Positions 6,781-14,699 of a stretch of DNA of 22,542 nucleotides are shown here, piece by piece. Each line of letters opens with the position of its first letter. The first letter of the stretch is position 1. Position numbers and translations under genes: made by a program. The notes under the pieces are model-generated. The model was given only the letters and a program-made list of their open reading frames with translations, searched no databases and was not told where the DNA came from. The stretch spans positions 1 through 22,542 of IMG/VR virus record IMGVR_UViG_3300047284_000560, one strand, 5' to 3'. The stretch comes from a virus.

Positions 6781-7490
6781 GGCTTGTATTCAACGACTGA
6801 AGTCATAATATTGAAATCAAAGAACTTTTCCCTCATCAAAATAAGCCCCGTCATCATTCGCTCGCCAATAAAGCCCATCATCCTTCTGTTATATCCATCC
6901 ATCGCCTCTATTTCATCACGGTGCTCGTACCAGAAAGGCCACAAACAATCAAAAAGCAGATTCATGAAAACTTTGTAATGAGAAGCGGGACCGCGAGCCA
7001 TTTCACAGCCATGGAAGACCTTCTGGTTCCATACAGCACGCATTTCACTGGGAGAAAATGGCAACATACCACGCTCAGCCAGTCCGACTGTCATCGCAGG
7101 AGCATCAAAGCCGCTATGGCCACCGAGAAATTGCTCCGCCAATGTGCAAGAAAAATAGGCCGGATCGCTCACATATAAAACATTGTCCTCAGAGTTTTCA
7201 ATGTCAGCATCTTTCCATTTGCGTCGATAATGGGCATTGCCAATGTAATTTTCAGTTGAATTATTGATTGCCCAATATACAGAAGTAAGTTCACAAAAGA
7301 AAGGGTTTAGTTGCGAAATATGATAACCCTCGTCGTCGAAAGCATGTCCTTTATTGGCCAGGACAAGACGTTCTTCATCGCTCAGGGAATGAGCGTTGAC
7401 AACCATGGGGACGATGGTCGCCGGCGATGAATACGTGATGGCTTGATGCTTGAGTTTTGCCGTGTAAATGGTCCAGTCTTCAGGCTTCAT
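6777..7490 (-). CDS. DUF4422-family glycosyltransferase
   Basis: 237 residues from the ATG at 7490 (AAGG upstream), which overlaps the end of the previous gene by 11 bases. 'GYHISQLNPFFCELTSVYWAINNS..NYIGNAHYRRKW' is the hallmark of DUF4422 proteins, a GT-A-like group found in capsule and lipopolysaccharide loci ('ELT.iYWawkN...yiG..HYRR'). It probably transfers a sugar, plausibly Galf given the neighbouring glf, to an acceptor glycan or virion protein. No transmembrane helix is present, so it should act in the cytoplasm, as fits virion glycosylation in infected cells. Donor and acceptor are inferred from context only. Confidence 0.78.
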   Translation of the reverse strand: MKPEDWTIYTAKLKHQAITYSSPATIVPMVVNAHSLSDEERLVLANKGHAFDDEGYHISQLNPFFCELTSVYWAINNSTENYIGNAHYRRKWKDADIENSEDNVLYVSDPAYFSCTLAEQFLGGHSGFDAPAMTVGLAERGMLPFSPSEMRAVWNQKVFHGCEMARGPASHYKVFMNLLFDCLWPFWYEHRDEIEAMDGYNRRMMGFIGERMMTGLILMREKFFDFNIMTSVVEYKP

Positions 7491-8190
7491 AAACCTTGCG
7501 TTGCGCCCACAGCTCATTGTAATTGTTAACGCCTTTTGCGCCTACGCCGGTCAGGTCGCCGCCGCCAGAAGGCTTGCTCCATGCCATGATCGTGCCATCC
7601 GGCAAGACAAAGGCTCGATTCTTCTGCTCATGAGTGGGAGTGAGTTCGAGATAGTCTCCATAGACAAAGTCCGCCTGCCCTGCATTTATTGCAAGCGCTT
7701 GCCCCAAAAGAGTTGGACCAGTTGGGCACAATGGAGTGATGCCGTAGTATTGCTCATGGCAATTCTTGACAATCAGTTGAATTGCCGTGGACAGCGCGGC
7801 ATTACCCGGTTGTGAATAGAGGACAGTAGTGGCACAGGCCCAAGAAGTGAAGCTAAAGCGCTGAATATCGCGAAAGGCAAGCATCTTAATGCGAGGACCG
7901 ATCTCCACTGGATTTACCACTCTGATGGCAATATCCATGTACCATCCGCCAAGCTTGTTCAGCAAGCAAAAACGCCCAAGATCTGCCTTGTACGAATAAG
8001 GACGAAGCGCATCGTAAGCCCAGAGCACTTCAGTGTCATAGTTATCAGCTATGAACTGTCTCAAGCTTTCTTTTGAGTAGATGGTGTGGTTAGCGCTAGG
8101 AAACGCAGCCTTAACAGTGCCAGAGGCATATTGGAGAAACGGCGAAAGCTCATCGCCGGCGTCGCTCAAAAAGATTTGAGAGATTTCCAT
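7480..8190 (-). CDS. Glycosyltransferase with DXD-type sugar-binding region
   Basis: 236 residues starting at the ATG at 8190, two bases after the TGA of the GT4 gene. 'WAYDALRPYSYKADLGRFCLLNKLGGWYMDIAIRVV' (about 58-93) is the core of the sugar-binding DXD family (Gly_transf_sug, OCH1/TcdA-like): a 'ADL.R...L...GG.Y.D' motif that positions nucleotide sugar and metal. Here the usual second Asp of the DXD is replaced (D-I-A), although a conserved Asp remains in 'KADLGR'. Further on, 'TTVLYSQPGN' and 'CPTGPTLLGQAL' match the acceptor-side motifs. It sits between two other glycosyltransferases. It is probably active, but metal use may differ. Confidence 0.75.
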   Translation of the reverse strand: MEISQIFLSDAGDELSPFLQYASGTVKAAFPSANHTIYSKESLRQFIADNYDTEVLWAYDALRPYSYKADLGRFCLLNKLGGWYMDIAIRVVNPVEIGPRIKMLAFRDIQRFSFTSWACATTVLYSQPGNAALSTAIQLIVKNCHEQYYGITPLCPTGPTLLGQALAINAGQADFVYGDYLELTPTHEQKNRAFVLPDGTIMAWSKPSGGGDLTGVGAKGVNNYNELWAQRKVYEA

Positions 8191-8192
8191 GG

Positions 8193-9416
8193 TCAAGCGA
8201 TGCGAGCGGGAGTGCCAAAACCTTTGAACTCTACAGGATCGTTTCGCTTGTTCAAGGTATCGTCAATGATCTTTAGCATTTGTTTCTGTACAAAAGGCCA
8301 GGTGAACGGCTTTTCATGAATGCGCTTGTAACACCACTCACCAGCCATTTGCAGCTCTTCTCGGTTCTGGTAATAGTGGTCAAGAATATTGGCCAGGCCT
8401 TCGGGCGATGGCTGGCCCCTCTCTAAGCCATAGTTTCGGTCTGTTTCCCAGCTCTCAATTGGAATGCGACGAACGCCATTAAAAATCTCCTTGAGGCTTG
8501 TATGGTCAGGCACCACCTGAGCCACGCCGGTAGCAGCATGTTCCGAATTGACAAGCCCCCACCCTTCGCCAATGCAAGTGTTAACGCCCACATCGCAAGC
8601 GTTGTACACCTTGTTGAGCTGCTCAATGGGAAGGCAGTTATGGGTGGAGAACTGTGGGCTCGTCAAGATGAGTTTCCCGGTGGGATCATAGCCCTCGTCT
8701 CTTGCCACTCTCTTGAACAAAGGAACCAGCTCCCATCCCATATCCTTGCTGCCCATGTTGAGCCATAGCCTTGCATCGGGCTTGTCCTTGGCAAAGCGAA
8801 TAAAGCCCTTGATGGTCAGGTCGATGCGTTTACGAGGTTGATTTCTGTTGCCATTGAAGACAATGAACACATCTTCTGGCACGCCAAGCGCCTTGCGGCA
8901 TTCCAGCTTGTCCATGGGGAAGAAATGGTCAAAGTTTGTGCCATGCCCAACAGTGTGAATTGGCTTGTCATAACCAATCTTCTCTACTTCCTCTTTGGCA
9001 AACTGCGTGTAAGTAATAAGAGTGTCCCACTTCTGAATAGCGGGAAGAAGTTCCGGAAACAGCCCGTAAGAATCAATGGGAGTATAAATGCAAGTTTTGA
9101 AGCCAATGCTTTCCTTGAACGGCTCAATCTTGTCCATCAAACTTATCGCCACCCAAATATCATTGACGACAAACACAAGATCTGGCTTAATAACCTGCAC
9201 CAATTCTCCGATGCGATGAGCCCCGAATGGATCGGAGCCGTATGCCATGGCAGGATACATCTTGCAATGGTCCTGCATGTCATTAGGGTCGCCGTGCCAA
9301 TTCACTGCCAACGCATGGACTTCGTGATCCTTGGCGAGTGCTGGAATCAAATATTCAGCAACACGCCCGAAACCAGTTTGGACCCCCGCGTCCCCACAAT
9401 ACAGAATTTTTGCCAC
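8193..9416 (-). CDS. GT4-family (GT-B fold) glycosyltransferase
   Basis: About 407 residues from the GTG at 9416, giving MAKILYCGDAGVQTGFGRVA, the normal opening of GT-B enzymes. A TTG at 9437 would add seven residues. The N-terminal domain has 'GVQTGFGRVAEYLIPAL'. The C-terminal domain has 'VFNGNRNQPRKRIDLTIKGFIRF' (the donor-site 'n....kR.d' motif), 'LNMGSKDMGW', 'ACDVGVNTCIGEGWGLVNSEHAATGVAQVVPDHTS' (the E-x7-E retaining GT4 signature) and 'YYQNREEL'. It is the first gene of the sugar cassette, 37 bases after the minor head gene. It probably adds the first or a branching sugar; the specificity is unknown. Confidence 0.86.
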   Translation of the reverse strand: MAKILYCGDAGVQTGFGRVAEYLIPALAKDHEVHALAVNWHGDPNDMQDHCKMYPAMAYGSDPFGAHRIGELVQVIKPDLVFVVNDIWVAISLMDKIEPFKESIGFKTCIYTPIDSYGLFPELLPAIQKWDTLITYTQFAKEEVEKIGYDKPIHTVGHGTNFDHFFPMDKLECRKALGVPEDVFIVFNGNRNQPRKRIDLTIKGFIRFAKDKPDARLWLNMGSKDMGWELVPLFKRVARDEGYDPTGKLILTSPQFSTHNCLPIEQLNKVYNACDVGVNTCIGEGWGLVNSEHAATGVAQVVPDHTSLKEIFNGVRRIPIESWETDRNYGLERGQPSPEGLANILDHYYQNREELQMAGEWCYKRIHEKPFTWPFVQKQMLKIIDDTLNKRNDPVEFKGFGTPARIA

Positions 9417-9453
9417 AAGAATAACGAATCTCGCCAAATCCTAATAGCAAAAA

Positions 9454-10131
9454 TCAAACGGGCACCGTTGCTGGCTGCTGCTTGAAATAACGCACTGAAC
9501 AGCGACACCTGGCTCCGCATTCACAGCGCTGCCCAGGCAAGGGAAGGGTGCCAATGGAGACCATTCCTTGGGCTGCATATCGAAGACAATCTGCGCAATG
9601 CTGGGCCTGGCTGTCCAGAATGCGTCTCATGAGACCGTATCCTTGTTGCTGCTGCCGAAGTTCGGCTCCTTGCCAGTAAGATCCGCGAACGCTTTGAGCA
9701 TATAGGCCAATGCGAGCCAAAGCCATGGGAGCAGAAATGCGATTGCCAAGCAAATCGGCGGCAAAACCTTGGAGATAAGCATATTCTTCACGAAGCCGCT
9801 GGCCGATGCGACCATATTCTGCACTGCCCATGCCGGCTCGACCGCCATAGCCAATAATTGCTGTCTGAATATGAGCACCCTTAAGCGATTCGCGGACACT
9901 CCCTTGCCATTGGTCAAGCGTAATGGCTCCATCGATCAACATGCGCGTATAGCGCCGCAGGCTTGCTTCCAGCTTATCAATACGCTTATCAACAAGCTTT
10001 TCAATGGCTTCTTTGCTTAAAAATCGTCCTTTTTCGTCTCGATACCGGCCGCTTTTCTGGTCATAAGACCATTCGGCGTCCATGCGAGCAGAGAGGACTG
10101 CCTCCGCAAAAGTGGCAAGATCATTCAGCAT
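9454..10131 (-). CDS. Minor head protein with C-terminal cysteine cluster (MuF-like)
   Basis: 225 residues from the ATG at 10131, overlapping the portal stop by 11 bases. An N-terminal helical part ('ATFAEAVLSARMDAEWSYDQKSGRYRDEKGRFLSKEAIEKLVDKRIDKLEASLRRYTRMLIDG') leads to 'GRIGQRLREEYAYLQGFAADLLG'. The C-terminal 'HCADCLRYAAQGMVSIGTLPLPGQRCECGARCRCSVRY' has the CxxC ... CxCxxxCxC arrangement that ends many phage head-morphogenesis proteins next to the portal. These are internal or portal-associated proteins; the cysteines may bind zinc. Portal followed by minor head protein is the expected order. Homology to Mu gpF proper is weak. Confidence 0.7.
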   Translation of the reverse strand: MLNDLATFAEAVLSARMDAEWSYDQKSGRYRDEKGRFLSKEAIEKLVDKRIDKLEASLRRYTRMLIDGAITLDQWQGSVRESLKGAHIQTAIIGYGGRAGMGSAEYGRIGQRLREEYAYLQGFAADLLGNRISAPMALARIGLYAQSVRGSYWQGAELRQQQQGYGLMRRILDSQAQHCADCLRYAAQGMVSIGTLPLPGQRCECGARCRCSVRYFKQQPATVPV

Positions 10132-12169
10132 TGTCAGCTTCCAGCAGATCCTTAAAGCGCTCTGGGGCTTCTTCTTTCCATTGCTGCAGCGCTGCATCAA
10201 CGTCTGCCTCGCTAATAAAAGCAGCCTCGTCAACGTTGCCCAACAGAAGACCTTCCACCTTCACTGGCTCAATGGCATCTACCTTGCTGCTTACCATCTT
10301 GGCGGCTCCCTTTCGTTCTGGATCGGGGTCGGCTTTTCGCTTGCGGGCGACAATGGTCTGCCGTTCTTCTTTGCTCATGGCCTCCGCCTTTGCCCTGGGC
10401 AGGCACTTGGGCTTCCCTTCTTTTTCTTTCCGACCTCCGCATTCACCAAGGATTTCTCCGTTGGCGCCAATCCTCACCCATTCTTCTTTGAACCATTTGT
10501 CAAGATCGTCATAATTGACATCACCATCGTCCCCCTTGAAACCGCTACCACTGCCATGCTTTTTTGCATAGAGATCTTTATACCTTTGAACCATGTAGGC
10601 ACTGGCGTAAGCACTAGGCCATACTTTGAATTTTGATTTTGCGGCTGCAATGGCTTGCTGGTGAAGATCTTTATCCTTGAACTGAACATCGCCCCTAGCT
10701 TTTTCGAGATCGCGAGGCAAGAATAGTCCCGCAGAATCCTCGACTTCCCTGCTTCCGTCCATAGGAAGAGTGCCGTTTTCTTCATTGAGAGGATCGCGAC
10801 CACCAGGGGGCACCTTCATCTCTCCTTTTTGTTGCGGCAATTCGCGCACTACTGTCGGGTCGAGAGTCAGCTCCATTGACCACTCAGAGCCGCCGTAGCG
10901 GGCGTCGGCCACCTCTTTAGGACTTAGTACGCCAAGTTGGATGTAACGCCCGTCAACGGCCGCCACGCGAGCCCGAACGTCGGCTTTCTCTCTTTCATTC
11001 AGCTCGAACAAGTCGTTGAATTTAATGCGCCACGATTCCGGCACTCGTCCATTCGTTGGTCCAGTCTTGCTAAGCATGATGTAGGTCATCAGCTTTTTGA
11101 GAGGACGATGGAAGGTGGACTGTTGGTAGTCGGCTAGCGTCTTGGCGAAATCCCTCTCCTCGCTTCGTCCAGTGGAACCAAGGCCGCTGGGGCTTTCGCC
11201 AAACAGCACGGTGTGCGGAATCTTCGAGGCGCCAATAATATCTACCCTCATCTTCTCGAGGATTTCTCCCACTCCGCCAAAGTTTCTACTGATAAACGCG
11301 AGCTCTTCTTTTTCTGCATCAATTGCATAGCCACGATAAACACTTTTGCTCATGTCATTGAGCACCAAGCGATCACGTACGTCTTTTTCTTTTCCCGCTG
11401 CAAGCATTTGCGCTAGTCCGCGAATCTTGTGGACAAAAATATCAAACTCGCTCAACAAAGTAGCTGCGCTGTTCAGACCAGTCCAATAATGCTTAAAGCT
11501 TTCGTAAACAGTTTGCAAACTGCTCATTCCCCACCCATAGTTCCTCTGCCGAATGCGATAGGGAAGCCAATCGCCGTCGAAGCGTAAAATTCTATCTTTA
11601 TGGATGTAAGTTAATTGCGGCTGGCGAATAAGATCGCCTGAAATGATTTGATAGTAAGTCGCCCTAGAGTAGTCGTATAGATTTTCTTCGTTAATCACTG
11701 GCGCAATTTGCCAGCGATCAAGAACTTCCATGCCTTCCACCGCATAAATGCGGCTCTTGTCAACTGGCTGATCTGCCGGCCTGCCATCATCAATGTAAAG
11801 AAGAATAACCGCGCCTCCGTAAAGTCTGGAATTCTTGGAAGCAAGCATAAAGTTTTCAAGGATGTACAAATCCTCGATCACTTGCTCAATACCTACCACT
11901 TCTTCTGCTGCTGCCCCTTCTCCGCCAAAAAGTACTTTGAAGCCTTTGCGAGTGGCTTGTTCTGCATAAATATCTACAATGCGACGCGGAAGCCATTCGC
12001 CATACAGGGCCTCCAGCTCCTCTTGTGCCAGAAAAACAATTGGCTGCGCTTGAGTGTGAAGGCTTTTGTCCCTGCCGGGATACCCCATGCCGGTGAGGGC
12101 ATTGGCAAGGCCATCGGAGCGAATTCCTTCTGCGGTGGCGTGCCCGAGGTTGACAGTTTCTTCCGACAT
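10121..12169 (-). CDS. Portal protein (DUF1073-like) with C-terminal DUF5872-like domain
   Basis: 682 residues. Residues about 30-470 match the DUF1073 portal group: 'LAQEELEALYGEWLPRRIVDIYAEQATRKGFKV', 'SRLYGGAVILLYIDDG', 'DRWQIAP', 'RILRFDGDWLP', 'ISRNFGGVGEILEKMRVDIIGASKIPHTVLFGESPSGLGSTG...R.F'. Portals form the dodecameric DNA gate of the head. Residues about 525-640 are an added domain: 'AAAKSKFKVWPSAYASAYMVQRYKDLY', 'LDKWFKEEWVRIG', 'CGGRKEKEGKPKCLPRAKAEAMSKEERQ'. This is the DUF5872 pattern, a lysine-rich domain of unknown role seen in phage and large-virus proteins. The last 50 residues are an acidic helix. The gene diverges from the packaging genes. Confidence 0.85.
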   Translation of the reverse strand: MSEETVNLGHATAEGIRSDGLANALTGMGYPGRDKSLHTQAQPIVFLAQEELEALYGEWLPRRIVDIYAEQATRKGFKVLFGGEGAAAEEVVGIEQVIEDLYILENFMLASKNSRLYGGAVILLYIDDGRPADQPVDKSRIYAVEGMEVLDRWQIAPVINEENLYDYSRATYYQIISGDLIRQPQLTYIHKDRILRFDGDWLPYRIRQRNYGWGMSSLQTVYESFKHYWTGLNSAATLLSEFDIFVHKIRGLAQMLAAGKEKDVRDRLVLNDMSKSVYRGYAIDAEKEELAFISRNFGGVGEILEKMRVDIIGASKIPHTVLFGESPSGLGSTGRSEERDFAKTLADYQQSTFHRPLKKLMTYIMLSKTGPTNGRVPESWRIKFNDLFELNEREKADVRARVAAVDGRYIQLGVLSPKEVADARYGGSEWSMELTLDPTVVRELPQQKGEMKVPPGGRDPLNEENGTLPMDGSREVEDSAGLFLPRDLEKARGDVQFKDKDLHQQAIAAAKSKFKVWPSAYASAYMVQRYKDLYAKKHGSGSGFKGDDGDVNYDDLDKWFKEEWVRIGANGEILGECGGRKEKEGKPKCLPRAKAEAMSKEERQTIVARKRKADPDPERKGAAKMVSSKVDAIEPVKVEGLLLGNVDEAAFISEADVDAALQQWKEEAPERFKDLLEADNAE

Positions 12170-12234
12170 TGTTCACACTATTGGCGTTTCTCTATTCTAA
12201 ACGTGGCTATGATGGCGACGACGTTCTTTTAGTT
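12170..12234. promoter_or_regulatory. Divergent intergenic region between portal and nuclease-like genes
   Basis: 65 bases separate two divergent operons, so both promoters should lie here or inside the genes. Plus strand: TTGTTC near 12169 with TATTCT 18 bases on, or a good TATGAT -10 near 12209 without a -35. Minus strand: TAGAAT without a clear -35. The matches are weak and the elements are proposed on position more than on sequence. Confidence 0.3.
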
Positions 12235-12720
12235 ATGCCCACTCCCATTGAATTTGTCTTCTCCGAAGAGGAAAGGAAGCAGGCGATGGAGGAAGGACAA
12301 CGACGCCAGTCTGTGAACGAAGCGAAAGGGCTTCGGGGGCGCAACAAAGGCGCGGCCCGTGGTGATCAAGCCTTGTCCATTCATCTGCTCGGTGCTGCGG
12401 GAGAAATGGCAGTGGCGTCGTTCATGGGCCTAAAGCACGAGCTTTACAAAGAAAGCGAGGCAAAGCGCGGATCTGATGATCTTCCAGGGATAGACGTGAA
12501 AACTCGGTCAAAGCATTCCTACGATCTAATTGTGCAAAAGAACGAAGATCCTGAGAAAAAGTTTGTTTTAGTGACCATTGAAAATCAAAAAACCTTCATC
12601 CATGGCTGGTGCTATGGAAAAGAAGCGATGGAGGAAAAGTTCTGGGCTGATCCTGCGCGAGGCAGGCCGGCCTACTTCGTCCCCAAAGAACAGCTTCGCC
12701 CCATGTCAACTTTGCGATGA
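12235..12720 (+). CDS. PD-(D/E)XK nuclease-like protein next to terminase
   Basis: 161 residues from the ATG at 12235. An upstream in-frame start at 12169 is rejected because it overlaps the divergent portal gene. 'LLGAAGEMAVASFMGL' supplies a helix with Glu57. 'GSDDLPGIDVKTRSKHSYDLIVQ' gives Asp82/Asp87-x-Lys89. 'KKFVLVTIENQKTFIHGWCYGKEAM' supplies the next strand and helix. This E...D-DxK order is that of the restriction-endonuclease-like fold, as in phage Holliday-junction resolvases. It overlaps terL by four bases (ATGA), the slot often taken by a small terminase subunit. A DNA-processing role linked to packaging is inferred; catalytic activity is not certain. Confidence 0.6.
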   Translation: MPTPIEFVFSEEERKQAMEEGQRRQSVNEAKGLRGRNKGAARGDQALSIHLLGAAGEMAVASFMGLKHELYKESEAKRGSDDLPGIDVKTRSKHSYDLIVQKNEDPEKKFVLVTIENQKTFIHGWCYGKEAMEEKFWADPARGRPAYFVPKEQLRPMSTLR

Positions 12721-14099
12721 GCAGCTCTCTCAAATGCAGCGACTTTGCCAAGCATGTATTAAAGCTTGAGCTTTGGCCTGAGCAAAAGCGCATTCTTGAT
12801 GGCTACTTTGGCGGCAACAAAACTCATGCCGTGTGGGCTCTTGGACGACGCTGCGGTAAGACGCTTATGGCTGCCATTGCGGCTCTATATGCCTGCTTCG
12901 TCTTGGAGGATCAATACAGAAGGCGCGTGCGAAAAACGGAGAAATGGTACATTCTTACCATTGCAAACGATCAAAGCCAGGCAAAACTAGCGCTGAATAA
13001 TATTCGCCAGCTTCTAATGGACAGCCCTCTCGTCGATGAAATCACGAGAGAAACTGCCACTGAAATTGAAACCAGTAACAATTGCGTATTTCAGGCTATT
13101 CCTGCATCGGCCCGCGCCTCTCGCGGCAAGGCAGTTGTGATGCTGATCATGGACGAGCTTTCCTTCGCGATTGAAGGTGACGCCAACCGTGGCGCGAAAG
13201 CTATCTATGACGCGCTTTCTCCCTCCATTGCACAGTTCGGACAGCACGGGCGCATCCTCGAGCTTTCGTCTCCATGGCTCACCGATGGTCTGTTTTATCA
13301 GCACTATTGCGAAGCAAAATCTGGAGAGTTTCCCTTCATGCAGGCAGTGAATCTCCCAACTTGGGAGGTGAATGTTAATTTGCCATGGGGATGTGCATTC
13401 CTTGATGCTGAACTAAAGCGCGATCCTGATAAGTTTTGGGTGGAATATGGGGCTCAGTTTGCTAAAAACAATTCAGCATTGTTGGCCACTGAAATCGTTG
13501 AAGCCGCTGTAAACAAAGAGCGAGGAGTATTATTTCCCGAAAAAGAATTTACCGGCACTTATGTACTCTCCTTGGACCCCGCCCGAGGTGGCGTGGGGCG
13601 AGACGATTACACCGCTTGCATTGTTCACTATGAGGGCGAAAGGCTAGTGGTGGACAAGTTTCACGCCTTCGAGCCAGACTTTGAAATTGGTGGTAAAAAA
13701 GAAGTGAACATGGCAAAAGTGGAAGAGTGGATCAAAGAGCACCATCGCATTTATGAGTTTCAGAGCATTGTGCTTGACCAGTTCAATAGCAGCTTTATCA
13801 TTCAAAACCTTTCCAAGGATTTTCCCATTGCAGAACTAGCTTGGTCGGTCAGTACAAAAATGAAAGCTTTCAGCAAGATGAAAGAGCTTTTCAATGCTGG
13901 CTTAATTGAACTTTATCCTCATCAAAAAGCAATCTCTCAGCTTAAGAATTTGAGCGTTGTTTACAGGGCAAGTGGTCAGTGGGCAGTCACTGGAGGAAAA
14001 GAAGTGGGAGTTGATGACTATGCGTTTGCACTTGCGGCAGCTATTCTTGAGGCTTCCAAGGACAATGATGTTGACTGGTTGAATAGTCTTGTTCGATGA
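12717..14099 (+). CDS. terL: Terminase large subunit
   Basis: 460 residues, a full-length packaging motor. Walker A is 'ALGRRCGKT' (41-49). Walker B is 'VMLIMDE' (141-147) with catalytic Glu147. 'ILELSSP' (about 180) is the coupling motif. The C-terminal RNase H-like nuclease has 'VLSLDPARGG' (Asp287), 'IVLDQF' (Asp354) and 'GVDDYAFALA' (Asp433/434). The N-terminal 'LWPEQKRILDGYFGG' is the adenine-binding Q-motif region. All ATPase and nuclease residues are present, so it should translocate and cut DNA. It is coupled to the upstream nuclease-like gene and is followed by three small ORFs. No classical terS is visible. Confidence 0.95.
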   Translation: MSSSLKCSDFAKHVLKLELWPEQKRILDGYFGGNKTHAVWALGRRCGKTLMAAIAALYACFVLEDQYRRRVRKTEKWYILTIANDQSQAKLALNNIRQLLMDSPLVDEITRETATEIETSNNCVFQAIPASARASRGKAVVMLIMDELSFAIEGDANRGAKAIYDALSPSIAQFGQHGRILELSSPWLTDGLFYQHYCEAKSGEFPFMQAVNLPTWEVNVNLPWGCAFLDAELKRDPDKFWVEYGAQFAKNNSALLATEIVEAAVNKERGVLFPEKEFTGTYVLSLDPARGGVGRDDYTACIVHYEGERLVVDKFHAFEPDFEIGGKKEVNMAKVEEWIKEHHRIYEFQSIVLDQFNSSFIIQNLSKDFPIAELAWSVSTKMKAFSKMKELFNAGLIELYPHQKAISQLKNLSVVYRASGQWAVTGGKEVGVDDYAFALAAAILEASKDNDVDWLNSLVR

Positions 14100-14148
14100 T
14101 TATGCCTAGAATTTTCAGCAATTGTTGAATTGTCACTTTTTCTGAAAA

Positions 14149-14325
14149 ATGATTGGCATTGAAATTTCCAGTAAGGAGCTAGCTTTTCTGTTGGCACTCC
14201 TAGAGGCAGACAGGCAAACGGCGCTTCAGCTTCTTGCCGCCGAGCATGCCTATAAGCCCACATTGCTGCCAAAACTGCGAGATGCAGAGAAAGTTGTCAA
14301 AGCAATGAAAAATTTGGAAGGATAG
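14149..14325 (+). CDS. Small helical protein, unknown function
   Basis: 58 residues, MIGIEISSKELAFLLALLEA, ending 'KVVKAMKNLEG'. Translated directly from 14149 to the TAG at 14323. It is predicted to be two amphipathic helices ('ELAFLLALLEADRQTALQLLAAEHAY', 'LPKLRDAEKVVKAMKNL'). It lies 49 bases downstream of terL on the same strand. No strong Shine-Dalgarno is seen. The composition is protein-like, and the next small gene follows 25 bases later. Function unknown. Confidence 0.55.
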   Translation: MIGIEISSKELAFLLALLEADRQTALQLLAAEHAYKPTLLPKLRDAEKVVKAMKNLEG

Positions 14326-14350
14326 ACTAAACACATTCCTCCTCTTTGCC

Positions 14351-14566
14351 ATGGCATCGTCCTTCACTGCAGAAGAAGCCCTTGCTTGGGCCATGAAAGC
14401 CGCAGAGGCCGTAGAAGAAGCTGGCAAGAGCTTTGGCCCCATGAGCGAAGAATCGCGGCTTGCAAAGGCTGCTTTTGAGCATCTCATGGACGATTATCGC
14501 GAGCATTGGAACGATGCCTGCGAAAATCGCTTTGGCCATCAAGGATGCAAAGAATACGACGTGTGA
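14351..14566 (+). CDS. Small acidic/helical protein, unknown function
   Basis: 71 residues, MASSFTAEEALAWAMKAAEA, then 'VEEAGKSFGPMSEESRLAKAAFEHLMDDYREHWNDACENRFGHQGCKEYDV'. Alanine- and glutamate-rich helices with a polar C-terminus. It follows the previous small ORF by 25 bases in the plus-strand packaging operon. I recognise no family. Its codon pattern resembles terL, which supports it as a real gene. Function unknown. Confidence 0.6.
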   Translation: MASSFTAEEALAWAMKAAEAVEEAGKSFGPMSEESRLAKAAFEHLMDDYREHWNDACENRFGHQGCKEYDV

Positions 14567-14569
14567 GCA

Positions 14570-14698
14570 ATGGTTTGCTTGTGCTACAGCCTCCATGGCC
14601 AGCGGCATGAAATCAGAGTGCCATTTCACGAAGCGCGTTTTGTTAATAAGCGTTTGTTCCTAGAAGGAGCCGCCGTCTACTGGACGTTTCTCTGTTAA
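14570..14698 (+). CDS. Very small protein, unknown function
   Basis: 42 residues read from the ATG at 14570 to the TAA at 14696, three bases after the preceding stop. The sequence MVCLCYSLHGQRHEIRVPFH leads into 'EARFVNKRLFLEGAAVYWTFLC'. The alternating beta pattern looks like a small folded domain and not noise. The tight spacing supports it. It is the last ORF before the structured RNA region. Unrecognised. Confidence 0.42.
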   Translation: MVCLCYSLHGQRHEIRVPFHEARFVNKRLFLEGAAVYWTFLC

Positions 14699-14699
14699 G

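Noticed and set aside
12169-12234. Upstream start for the nuclease-like gene
   Set aside because: The added 22 residues would begin inside the divergent portal start and look non-coding; the ATG at 12235 fits better.
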